NCBI RefSeq assembly: GCF_001613345.1 | Contig: NZ_BDCE01000046.1 | Span: 1-64,000, forward strand | DNA from: Nocardia uniformis NBRC 13702 | GTDB lineage: Bacteria; Actinomycetota; Actinomycetes; Mycobacteriales; Mycobacteriaceae | Length of the DNA stretch: 64,000 bases | Direction of reading: 5' to 3' | Shown: positions 9,159 to 17,633 of the stretch, piece by piece | How the letters are laid out: every line of letters starts with the position of its first letter | Numbering within the stretch: the first letter of the stretch is position 1 | The notes under the pieces: model-generated | Database searches by the model: none | The model's input: the letters and a program-made list of their open reading frames with translations, nothing else | What the model was told of the DNA's origin: nothing | Translations under genes and position numbers: made by a program

Positions 9159-12100
9159 ATGTACGAGCTGAACCGTGTCCGTTTGTACAACATCGGCCCG
9201 ACGAAGGCCCGCTATGACGATGTCCTGCTGGACCTTTCCGACGGCGGTCCGTCGATCCCGGCCGGTGCCTTGATCCCGTCCCCGGGGCAAGTGTTCAGGC
9301 GCCCCGCGCTGGCCAGCCTGCTAGTCCTCGAGAACGGCGGCGGCAAGTCGGTGTTCATCCGCATGCTGTTGTCGACCGTGTTGTCCGAGCGGCAGTCCCG
9401 CAAAGGCCGGGAAGCCCTACGCGCGTATGTGGTTTCGGCGGCCTCTCCTTCCCATATCGCGCTGGAGTGGGCGAACGTTCGAACCGGTGAGACACTGCTG
9501 ACGGGTCAGGTGCTCGTGCCGACGTCGGACGGAAAGCTGGAGCGACTGTTCTACTCGCTCAACCCCACCGATGGCACCGGCTTGTCGACGTTGCCGTTCG
9601 CGGTGGACCGGCGCAGGCTGTCGATGAACGCATTCCACGACGCGCTGAAACGACTGGATGCGGAGGATCGGGGGCTGCGTCTGGAGGTCGAAAAGCGGCA
9701 AGGCGCGTGGGAGGGTCATCTACGTCGACTGGGCTTGGAACCAGACCTGTTCGCCGTGCAGCAGGCGATGAACGTCGACGAAGGCGATGCGGCGGAAGCG
9801 TTTAAGACCACCTCCGGCCGCCAGTTCGTCGAATGGCTGTTGAGCAAGGCCCTCGACGCCGAGAACTACGTTGAACTTGGAAAGGCCTTCAACGCGTACG
9901 CCAAGAACATCGGTCGCCGGGATCAGCTTCTCCTGGACCGCGACTTCTCCTCGGAAACCGCCGGTGCTGCGAGCAGGCTCGCCGCTGATCATGCCCGGCA
10001 CACCTCGGCAATCAGCGCGGCCCACACCGCTGCGCTAACCCTGACCGACCTCGCCGGTGCGATCCACACATCGGTTCGGATGTCGGGGGATGCGCGGCAC
10101 AAACTCGGGGAGGATCGTGATTCGGCAAATTCGAATGTTAAGGCCCACAAGACTATTCGTGACGAGGCCGAGTTGGTGGGCAAGGAGGTGCTGCGTCTGA
10201 CCCTGCTGCTCCGACTCGAGGCCGCGCGGACCCTGGCCGGTGTGACGAGCGGGCAGCTCGACGACATACGTCTGGATATCGCGGGCTGGACCTTGGTTCC
10301 CAAAGTGTTGAAGCGCGCTACCGCCGACGAACAGTACCGTGTCGCCGTTGATCTGCTCGGAGCGGCGGAACAAGCCGCCGGTACGGCCCGCCGACGACGA
10401 GACAACGCCGGGGCCCGCTATGCCGGGGCGTTGACCAGTGCCGCGCAGAACTGCAAGAACCAGGCCGAGGATGTCGAGGGCAAGCGTGACGAAGCCGCCG
10501 AGGCGGCCGCTGCCGCCGATGGCCGGGCAACCGCCGATGAGCAGCAAGCGGCGAGAAAATCGGGAACCGCCGAACTCCTTGTCGAACAGGCCGACTCCGT
10601 TGACGGTCGCGTCGAGGACGCGCGAGCCAGCGGTCTGCTCCACGATGGCGAACTCGTCGCAGAGGCCAAGGATCGTCTGCGCGACAACGCGGAAAGACTC
10701 CAATCAGCCGCTATCCGAGTCAGCGAGATGCACAAGGAGCTGGAACGGGAGAGTCGGCAACTCGGCAAAGCGGCGGGAGAGCTCATCGAGCCCGAGGTCA
10801 ACGCACGACGCGCGGCTGCGGACGCCGCTGGCGCTGCGCGCGAATCCGCCACTGCTGCAGCAATTCTCACCTCCGACGAGACGCTGCGCGCGCTGGCCGA
10901 ACTCGATATCTCCGAGGCGGTACCCGGCGGAGACCCAGAGTTGTGGCTCGAGGAGAACGCGTCGACCTTTCACAACCTTGCTGCGGCAGCGGCCGCGGCG
11001 GCGAAGGACCGTCTCGAGGAATTGGCCGTCGGCAATAGGGCCGATCAGCGGCTCATCGAGGCTCTCACCATGCAAGACGAGGCCCTGCTCCCGCCCCGAG
11101 CGGAGGTCGGAGAGCTGATCGATCTGCTCGCAGACGGTGGAGTCAACGCGATGGCGGGGTGGCGGGCGCTGGAGCAGGTGGTGAACCCTCGGCGCCATGC
11201 CAACGCCATTCAAGCCTGGCCGGCACTCGTCGACGGAATCGTCGTGCCGGACCTGTCGAGCCTGGAGCGCGCCCGCGAGTTGCTGGCCGAGGCACGGCCA
11301 CTCCCTGCGACGGCGGTCCTTGTGGCTACCACAGCAGCACTGGAAGCGGAGGTATCGGAGCCGCTGGACGGCTTCGTCGTCGAGCCGACACCGGCACTGC
11401 ACGATCCGCAGGCGGCGGCGGAGCTGCGAGAACAGGCTCGGATACGCATCGACGAGCGACGTCATCCGATGGACGACCTGATCGAGCGTGAGTCCGCGGC
11501 CGCAGAACTGAGACTTCGGCTCGGCCAGTGGATACACGGGCACCCAGCGGGGACGATGGAACGATTGCGCCATACCGTGGCATCGACCGCCGCCGCCGCC
11601 CATCAAGCCAAGGCTGTCCTCGACGGTGCCAACGAGCTGCAGGCGCGGGCAGTGGATGCCTATGACCAACATGTAGCAACCGTTGCAGCAGCCGAATCCG
11701 CCGCACAGGCGGCGGTCCGTGCGGCCGAGTTCGTCGAACGGCTCGCGACCGACGCGGCGAAAGCCGCCGAAGCCCGCGCCGCGGCCGCATCACTGCTGGC
11801 CGAGGCCGCCGGACACCTGGAGACCGCTCGTGAACAACGCGCTACAGCGGGCCGACTACACGGACAGGCCACCGAATTCGCGGTCCGGGCCGAGTCCATC
11901 CGCGTCCGGGGCGACGCCCACACCGAACGACTCAGAAAAGTCGTCTACGGCACCGAGCCACTCGGCGGTGGTGTCGACGAAACAGACTTGGCCGCACTCG
12001 ACATCGCCTACAGCGAAGCCGAAGCGGGATTCCGGGCAGTGATCGTGGGGGAGGATCTCGAGCAGCTGGTCCGGATTGCTCAACAATCGCTGCACGATAT

Positions 12101-13646
12101 CGATGTGGAATTGGGGAGCGAGCCCGAGGAAGCTGTCGATCGGGCGAATTTCCTGGCAGGGACCTCCGAAGCGGGAAGTCCCGACTCGCTCGAGGCGGTG
12201 AAGCGACAACTCGGCCGGCACGCCCAGCAGCTGAGCACGGACTACGACGAGCAGAAGGAACAGATCGGCGCCCTGGCAGCCGAGACACGATCGGTCAGTA
12301 GACAGAACGAGTTGCCCTGGACTGATCTGGATGCGCAGTGGACACCGACCAACCCTGAGCATGGCACTGAGCTCGTTGCGCAAGCCGCGGCGAAACTGCA
12401 CGATGCCGACGAGCTGCTCGAGGCGGCAACCGCGTTAGAAAGGACCGCGGAGCAGCGGCTACGAAATGCCGATGACACAGCACGCGAGATGGAGGCCGTG
12501 CACCGGGGACTCCGAGCGGCGACTCGAAAACTGCAGATACCGCAAGAGGCGACACCGTTCGCTGGTACAGCCGACGAAGCACAGCGCACCGCCGATGCCG
12601 CAGTCCGTGACTACGGGGAGACCGTCGACGAATTGAACGCGGCCGAGGGCGCGGTCCGGGACGCGACCAGCGAATTCCGGAGCACCACCGGCCATCCCCG
12701 ATTCAATCGACTCAAAGCCCCCATCTACAAACAGATTACCGAGATCGACCAGGTGTCACTCGTGCAACGTGCTCAACAGTGGGCATCGCAGCTGGCAGAA
12801 CGGGCCGCGAGCTTGACCAGCGATCTCGAGGACTCCGATCGCCACCGGAAGCTGCTGATCGAGCAACTACAGCACCAGGTCAATGAAGCATTGACCCTGC
12901 TGGACAAAGCCGAACGACTTTCCCGCCTGCCCGACGAGGCAGGAGTGTGGGCCGGACGCAGGGTCTTGAAGATCGGCTTCGTCAAGCCCGAGCCACAGCT
13001 GCTGGCAGCGCGCATCGCGGAAACTGTGGACGACAACGCTCGCAGCCAAGCCGCCATCGGTGGCAGAGACCTGGTGTTGCGCTGTGTGGGGACCGCAGTG
13101 CCCCGTGACTTCAAGGTGGAGGTTCTCAAACCCGACTCCGGCGACCGCGCCGAGTACGCCTCGATCAGCGAGATGGCAAAAGTCTTCTCCGGTGGTCAGG
13201 AGCTCACCGGCGCGATCATGCTGTACTGCACACTCGCCGCGCTACGGGGTAGCACAAGAACGACCCGGGGCAATCGCATGGGCGGAATGCTGATCTTGGA
13301 CAACCCGATCGGCAAAGCGAGCGCGGACTACCTCCTGAATCTGCAGATGAACATGGCCGCGGCACTGGGCGTCCAACTCATCTACACCACCGGAAGCATG
13401 GAGGACCGGGTACTGGCCACCTTCCCACTGTGCATCCGACTGCGCAACGACGCCGATCAACGAACGGGGACAAGGCATCTGCACGTCGTGGATCGCGTGG
13501 TCAACGAGAACGACGATGACCAGGTGACGGGCCGAGTCTCGACCGCACGGCTCATGGTGAAACCACGCGAGCAGGTCCGAGATTCCGATGACAACCCATA
13601 CATCGGACAGGGGGACCTCGACAGCCAAGTGGTTGGCGAATTGTGA
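9159..13646 (+). CDS. jetC: JetC-like (MukB/SMC-type) Wadjet ATPase
   Basis: 1495 residues. Walker A ENGGGKSVF at ~58-66, then long coiled coils broken near residues 640-760 by a globular hinge-like segment, signature FSGGQELTGA at ~1342 and Walker B GGMLILDNP at ~1375. This is the layout of MukB-type SMC motors, which in Wadjet extrude DNA loops so that JetD can cut small circular DNA. The residue after the Walker B Asp is Asn, not the usual catalytic Glu of canonical ABC/SMC proteins; whether that is normal for this subfamily needs an alignment. The 3' end overlaps jetD by one base at TGATG. Confidence 0.88.
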   Translation: MYELNRVRLYNIGPTKARYDDVLLDLSDGGPSIPAGALIPSPGQVFRRPALASLLVLENGGGKSVFIRMLLSTVLSERQSRKGREALRAYVVSAASPSHIALEWANVRTGETLLTGQVLVPTSDGKLERLFYSLNPTDGTGLSTLPFAVDRRRLSMNAFHDALKRLDAEDRGLRLEVEKRQGAWEGHLRRLGLEPDLFAVQQAMNVDEGDAAEAFKTTSGRQFVEWLLSKALDAENYVELGKAFNAYAKNIGRRDQLLLDRDFSSETAGAASRLAADHARHTSAISAAHTAALTLTDLAGAIHTSVRMSGDARHKLGEDRDSANSNVKAHKTIRDEAELVGKEVLRLTLLLRLEAARTLAGVTSGQLDDIRLDIAGWTLVPKVLKRATADEQYRVAVDLLGAAEQAAGTARRRRDNAGARYAGALTSAAQNCKNQAEDVEGKRDEAAEAAAAADGRATADEQQAARKSGTAELLVEQADSVDGRVEDARASGLLHDGELVAEAKDRLRDNAERLQSAAIRVSEMHKELERESRQLGKAAGELIEPEVNARRAAADAAGAARESATAAAILTSDETLRALAELDISEAVPGGDPELWLEENASTFHNLAAAAAAAAKDRLEELAVGNRADQRLIEALTMQDEALLPPRAEVGELIDLLADGGVNAMAGWRALEQVVNPRRHANAIQAWPALVDGIVVPDLSSLERARELLAEARPLPATAVLVATTAALEAEVSEPLDGFVVEPTPALHDPQAAAELREQARIRIDERRHPMDDLIERESAAAELRLRLGQWIHGHPAGTMERLRHTVASTAAAAHQAKAVLDGANELQARAVDAYDQHVATVAAAESAAQAAVRAAEFVERLATDAAKAAEARAAAASLLAEAAGHLETAREQRATAGRLHGQATEFAVRAESIRVRGDAHTERLRKVVYGTEPLGGGVDETDLAALDIAYSEAEAGFRAVIVGEDLEQLVRIAQQSLHDIDVELGSEPEEAVDRANFLAGTSEAGSPDSLEAVKRQLGRHAQQLSTDYDEQKEQIGALAAETRSVSRQNELPWTDLDAQWTPTNPEHGTELVAQAAAKLHDADELLEAATALERTAEQRLRNADDTAREMEAVHRGLRAATRKLQIPQEATPFAGTADEAQRTADAAVRDYGETVDELNAAEGAVRDATSEFRSTTGHPRFNRLKAPIYKQITEIDQVSLVQRAQQWASQLAERAASLTSDLEDSDRHRKLLIEQLQHQVNEALTLLDKAERLSRLPDEAGVWAGRRVLKIGFVKPEPQLLAARIAETVDDNARSQAAIGGRDLVLRCVGTAVPRDFKVEVLKPDSGDRAEYASISEMAKVFSGGQELTGAIMLYCTLAALRGSTRTTRGNRMGGMLILDNPIGKASADYLLNLQMNMAAALGVQLIYTTGSMEDRVLATFPLCIRLRNDADQRTGTRHLHVVDRVVNENDDDQVTGRVSTARLMVKPREQVRDSDDNPYIGQGDLDSQVVGEL

Positions 13647-14731
13647 TGACCGACTCGGTGGGGAACCTCGAACTGAGCTCGCTCTCGGAGTCGGCGGCAT
13701 ATCTTGTGGCCCTCGTGAACTCGGCGGCGGAACGACGCCTCGAGCAGTCCGCGATTCTGTCGGCATTCGCTCGGGCATGTCCGGGAACAGCCGGAACGGT
13801 CCATGGCCGTCGCGTTCTGTCCGCGCTGTTGGACGAGCTTGCCGACCATGCTCTTGTGCAGCTGCCCAAAGGTCGTGACGGCTGGGATGACGTCCAGCCC
13901 CCGCTACCGCGATGGCTTCGGGTTCCCTCGGTATCGAAGACAGACGTGAACGTCGAACGTACTCGGGCACAGGTTCTTTGGCGTCGGGAACTCAACTGGG
14001 CGGCGTCTGAGAGGCTGACCGGCGGCCAGCTCGACGTCCTCAAAAGGATCAATCGCTGGCTGCGTGACACTGACACTGACGGCGACGGTGCTGGTCGGAC
14101 CATCGTCCCAATGCGTGAGCGCTCCCTGGAGATCTTTGGTGACGAGAAGCGACTCGACGCACTGCTGGCAACCACCCTCTTCGCGCCCGGTCGACTAACT
14201 CTGGCCGCGCTGTTCGCGGAGCGGATTCCCCCGCCCCTGGCATACGAGCGGGTCGGTACCGGCGGCATCGTTCTCGTAATCGAGAACAGCGATACCTTCG
14301 AATCCGTCCGCACGGCTCTGACGAAAGACTGTGGCCACGTGAGTTATGTCGTGTTCGGAGGGGGCCACGCCTTTGCGGCGTCGGTTACACGGATCGCAGC
14401 ACTGGACGATGTCACCGACATCGCCTACTACGGCGACCTCGACCGTGACGGACTGATAATCCCGCAGCGAGCCAACGCAGGTGCTCTCTCCGCTGGACTC
14501 CCGCCGGTCCGCCCCGCCCACGGGCTGTACCGACTCCTACTTCGTCGAAACCTCAGGGGTCGATCATTGGGCACAATGCCGACACTCGATGTCGAGCGCT
14601 GCGTCTCATGGCTTCCGGAGAACATTCGCCAACCAGTTGCCGAAGTATTTCTCGATGGGGGTCGATTGGCTCAGGAAGCGACGGGAGCAGTCATGCTTCG
14701 ACACGACGATTCCTGGCGTGCCGACCTCTAA
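13646..14731 (+). CDS. jetD: JetD-like TOPRIM nuclease of the Wadjet system
   Basis: 361 residues from the ATG in TGATG; a GTG one codon upstream (13643) is the alternative. The N-terminal ~190 residues are helical and winged-helix-like. The C-terminal half has TOPRIM motifs: the conserved Glu in VLVIEN (~213) and the acidic pair in YYGDLDRDG (~263). JetD proteins carry a topoisomerase VI-like TOPRIM domain and are the nuclease that cleaves plasmid DNA held by the JetABC motor. It ends the operon; the next gene is convergent on the other strand. The motifs and position make this call firm. Confidence 0.88.
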   Translation: MTDSVGNLELSSLSESAAYLVALVNSAAERRLEQSAILSAFARACPGTAGTVHGRRVLSALLDELADHALVQLPKGRDGWDDVQPPLPRWLRVPSVSKTDVNVERTRAQVLWRRELNWAASERLTGGQLDVLKRINRWLRDTDTDGDGAGRTIVPMRERSLEIFGDEKRLDALLATTLFAPGRLTLAALFAERIPPPLAYERVGTGGIVLVIENSDTFESVRTALTKDCGHVSYVVFGGGHAFAASVTRIAALDDVTDIAYYGDLDRDGLIIPQRANAGALSAGLPPVRPAHGLYRLLLRRNLRGRSLGTMPTLDVERCVSWLPENIRQPVAEVFLDGGRLAQEATGAVMLRHDDSWRADL

Positions 14732-14957
14732 TTGGCGAGCCTCACCGGGAAAACGATCCACGACGAACTCTAGACCGCCGTAAACCGGCATTGCCTGCTC
14801 ACCCGCATCGAGTCGGCCAGCACCAAACATCCGCTCCTGCCGCGGGGGTGAGATCGCGTGTGGCGCAGCACATCCACTCTCCGGCTTGCAAGGAGTGCCG
14901 AACGGGGCACAGGTCGCGGGGGGTGACATCTCGGTTAAACATTCCTTGACTGCGGTG

Positions 14958-15437
14958 TCAGCTAAGCCCGAGTCTCTCTCGGAGTTCCGGACCGTGATGC
15001 ACCACGTCGGTGTTGCCTGGCAGGGATTTGAAGTCAGACGGGACGAGTCGGCGACCGATTGCTTTCTCCAGACAGCGGAAGCAGACCCAGCCGTCGAGTC
15101 CTGAACTTGCCCACAACTCGTCGTGTACCACGTAGAGGTCCGCGTCGGGGCTACTGCACTCGTCGCACCGCATATCCATCGTGTAGGGCGTCCATTCGTA
15201 CCGGTGAACCGCCCCGTTGTCCCACTCGATCTCGCGCCACCCATGGTCGCCGCGAATCCGCGTGGGGCGTGCCCTACGCAACTCGGCGTAGTCCGCTGTG
15301 AGGTCCTGGATCGATGATTCTACGTCGACAAGGTCACCGTCGGGCAGGTTCAGATCCCCGTCGAGTTCGTCGTCGTAGCCCGAGACGGTCAGGTCCCAGA
15401 GATTCAAGTCCTGCAGATGAAAGTCGAAGCCGGTCAC
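14958..15437 (-). CDS. Conserved hypothetical zinc-ribbon protein
   Basis: 159 residues. The C-terminal half has two CxxC pairs (CDEC and CFRC) separated by ~30 residues including VVHDELWASSGL, then KAIGRRL. This is a typical treble-clef or zinc-ribbon arrangement found in short actinobacterial hypothetical proteins. The N-terminal half is acidic. It is convergent with jetD and separated from it by ~226 bases with no further gene. No enzymatic function is inferred. Confidence 0.65.
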   Translation of the reverse strand: MTGFDFHLQDLNLWDLTVSGYDDELDGDLNLPDGDLVDVESSIQDLTADYAELRRARPTRIRGDHGWREIEWDNGAVHRYEWTPYTMDMRCDECSSPDADLYVVHDELWASSGLDGWVCFRCLEKAIGRRLVPSDFKSLPGNTDVVHHGPELRERLGLS

Positions 15438-15706
15438 AAGGGAGACAGTATCGAGCTGTCGGTCGGGAGACGTTCACGCGCGCCGACTTCGGCTGTCGGC
15501 ACACGATTCTGGTCTGCTGCCCTCTCCTGCGCATCCCTGGCGTCAGGCCCCCTGTGCGCACTGCGCGAGTCGATCCTGTCGGCAAAGTCTATCGGCGAGC
15601 CACTCGGTCTGCAGGAAGTCCAGACAGTGGTCTACAGAGGTTGTTCCAGATTCGCTTTCCCGTACCGCGCTGATTATTGCGGTATCGGCTGTGTTGGATA
15701 GCTGGT
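15438..15706. other. Non-coding or degraded interval
   Basis: 269 bases between two minus-strand genes. A minus-strand frame (ending near 15543) reads with high GC3 but has no start codon except one well inside the upstream gene. It may be a remnant or a longer alternative end; I do not call it a gene. Confidence 0.3.
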
Positions 15707-17473
15707 CTACATCATCGGGACCGTTTGCGCCGCATCGTAAAATTCCCGTTTCCACACCCCGGGATCGGTGGGGCGGGGCTGGTCCGCCGCGTTTGTGGCA
15801 GATATCCACATCCCTGGCAAGTAGAGTGCTTTTTCCAGGTCGGGATGTTCCTTCAGCTTGGCGCGGAAGTATCGGATGACGTTCTTGCCGCGTTGCGGGT
15901 TATGGAATGCTACGGCCATATCGCACTCTTCATTGGTTGTGACACCGAGTTCGAGAAGGTGGCAACGGAATTTCAGGTAGTCACGGAGTTCCTGGAATGA
16001 AGTCATGGTGGTGAGGATGATGATCCACGCATGCAGGTCGGCCACGGCGATCCGTTTGTCCACGACCGCGGTGGGCAGCAACTGCAGCATCTCCGGGTAG
16101 GACAGTGATGCGCCGTAATTGTGCAGGACAATGCCCAGCGCAACCGTGTGACCGCTATCGGTGTATGTGACTCCGGCGCCGTCGACTATGGGGGTGCCGT
16201 TCTCGAGAGCTTCGAGCCGTTTGCGAAGCTGGTCGACGACTTTCGAAACCTGTTGCGTAAAGGCTCTATCCACGCTCGTCGTATTTGCAGGTACTTCCAT
16301 TGCTTTAACTTCGCCGATGAGCTGCACCCGGCGGTTGATGAGCGCGCAGTCGATGTCAGGGTTGTTCTCACCGGGGATTGCGATCGTCATGGGGCGTGGA
16401 GGTTGTGGGCCGATCAGGTGGTGGAACGACTGCCGTAGGCATTCCTGGCTGACGCGCTCGTACAACTCGCCCTTGCTGAGTTGGTGCGAGCCGCGATTGC
16501 GGTGTTGTAGGAGCTTGTCGTCAACTGCTTTGAGTAGTGCTCGCTCCATGCCGAGCCGGATCGTTCCCAAGGCAATGGGTGCGATGCCGTCTGTGAATGC
16601 TATCCAAGGTCGGGTTTCGAGTTCGGGGGACAGAGCTATGTCAACGAACCGCTTCTTCGCGAACTCGCCAGCCTTTTTTGCCAGGTTTTCGGCGATGAAT
16701 TCAGATACGGGATCGGTCCATGGTGTGACCACCAAGTCGCTGCCGTCGCTCAGTCTTCCGTACTGTACGGCAATCCCCATGGACCGGTCGATATTGGCGG
16801 CAGTGAACTGGGGCAGGGCCGCAAGATAGTGATCATCGGCCTCGATCTGACGCCCGATCTCCGTGCAGATCATTCGGGAGACCCAGTTGTATCGGATGAC
16901 CTGCGAGCTTGTTCGGGACAGAAACTCTCGCCCTGGCGCCCTTTGCACCGCCATGGACATTCCGTCTGAGGGCACACGGTAGTCATCGGCAGTGTTCGAG
17001 GCTGTCCACCATCGGCCGGCATGGAGGAAGTACCGCTGTAGCACGGCGGGATCATCACTGTCGCCGGAGGCGCCGACCGCGAGTACCCACAAAAAGCGGT
17101 TGAGCAGGGTGTGTTGCGACAACAAGTGTCGGGCGTCGCTGTTTGCCGGCCACCAGGCCGAGACCGCCGCCTTCGGCGACAAGACAGTCAGCAATCGCTC
17201 ACACACCTTGGCTGAGCGCTCGGCCACAGCCAGGAAAGGCCGCGGGTCCGGGCTCTCTACCGGGTTAGGCACAACCCCCTGCTGCCAGCTGTGGAGCCAG
17301 CGAGACATTCGTTCGGTGTGCTCGCGAGCGATCTGTTGTTCTGCTGGCGGCAAGAAGGCGGCATCGTCGAAACCTGCGTGCACTTGGCTCCCTCCGGGTA
17401 AGGGCTCATGCGTATCGAGCACCTCACTCTTGACCGGCGTCATCAGACGTCGACAGTATCGAACGAATGACAC
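15707..17473 (-). CDS. Predicted PD-(D/E)XK nuclease-like protein downstream of the NACHT gene
   Basis: 588 residues (578 if the in-frame ATG at 17443 is used). Much of it is unfamiliar helical sequence. Around residues 370-392 it has NPDIDCALINRRVQLIGEVK, i.e. an Asp followed after a beta strand by ExK (Asp375, Glu388, Lys390), with a preceding helix carrying Glu344, matching a PD-(D/E)XK nuclease core. A Gln-containing helix follows (FTQQVSKVVDQLRKRL). I infer a nuclease or nuclease-derived effector. It follows the NACHT NTPase on the same strand after a 160-base gap with a strong hairpin, so the two may be a defence pair. No family name is claimed. Confidence 0.6.
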   Translation of the reverse strand: MSFVRYCRRLMTPVKSEVLDTHEPLPGGSQVHAGFDDAAFLPPAEQQIAREHTERMSRWLHSWQQGVVPNPVESPDPRPFLAVAERSAKVCERLLTVLSPKAAVSAWWPANSDARHLLSQHTLLNRFLWVLAVGASGDSDDPAVLQRYFLHAGRWWTASNTADDYRVPSDGMSMAVQRAPGREFLSRTSSQVIRYNWVSRMICTEIGRQIEADDHYLAALPQFTAANIDRSMGIAVQYGRLSDGSDLVVTPWTDPVSEFIAENLAKKAGEFAKKRFVDIALSPELETRPWIAFTDGIAPIALGTIRLGMERALLKAVDDKLLQHRNRGSHQLSKGELYERVSQECLRQSFHHLIGPQPPRPMTIAIPGENNPDIDCALINRRVQLIGEVKAMEVPANTTSVDRAFTQQVSKVVDQLRKRLEALENGTPIVDGAGVTYTDSGHTVALGIVLHNYGASLSYPEMLQLLPTAVVDKRIAVADLHAWIIILTTMTSFQELRDYLKFRCHLLELGVTTNEECDMAVAFHNPQRGKNVIRYFRAKLKEHPDLEKALYLPGMWISATNAADQPRPTDPGVWKREFYDAAQTVPMM

Positions 17474-17490
17474 TGTCTACCAGTCGATTT

Positions 17491-17532
17491 CCGAGGCTTC
17501 TGGCCGTCGTCGGCGGCGGCCAGAAGCCTCGG
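17491..17532. terminator. Perfect 15-bp inverted repeat between the NACHT gene and the nuclease-like gene
   Basis: Arms ccgaggcttctggcc (17491-17505) and ggccagaagcctcgg (17518-17532) are exact reverse complements around a 12-base loop. There is no T-run on either side, so it is not a classical intrinsic terminator. It could be a terminator of the GC-rich type, an attenuator in the leader of the downstream gene, or a protein-binding palindrome. Confidence 0.6.
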
Positions 17533-17633
17533 GATCCGACGACACCAGGGATTGTTGCCTGGCGCGCATTTTCCGGTCCTTTGGCCGGAATTCTTCGGCT
17601 ACCGTCAAGTTCCGTGGTGGGGGATCTGCCGAT

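Noticed and set aside
14606..15244. Minus-strand frame of ~210 codons overlapping the 3' end of jetD
   Set aside because: It runs antisense to the conserved C-terminus of JetD and across the zinc-ribbon gene; no ribosome site or recognisable domain. Typical GC-rich shadow frame.
15543..15809. Small minus-strand gene after the 588-residue gene
   Set aside because: Good codon composition, but the only start codon lies ~100 bases inside the upstream gene on the same strand.
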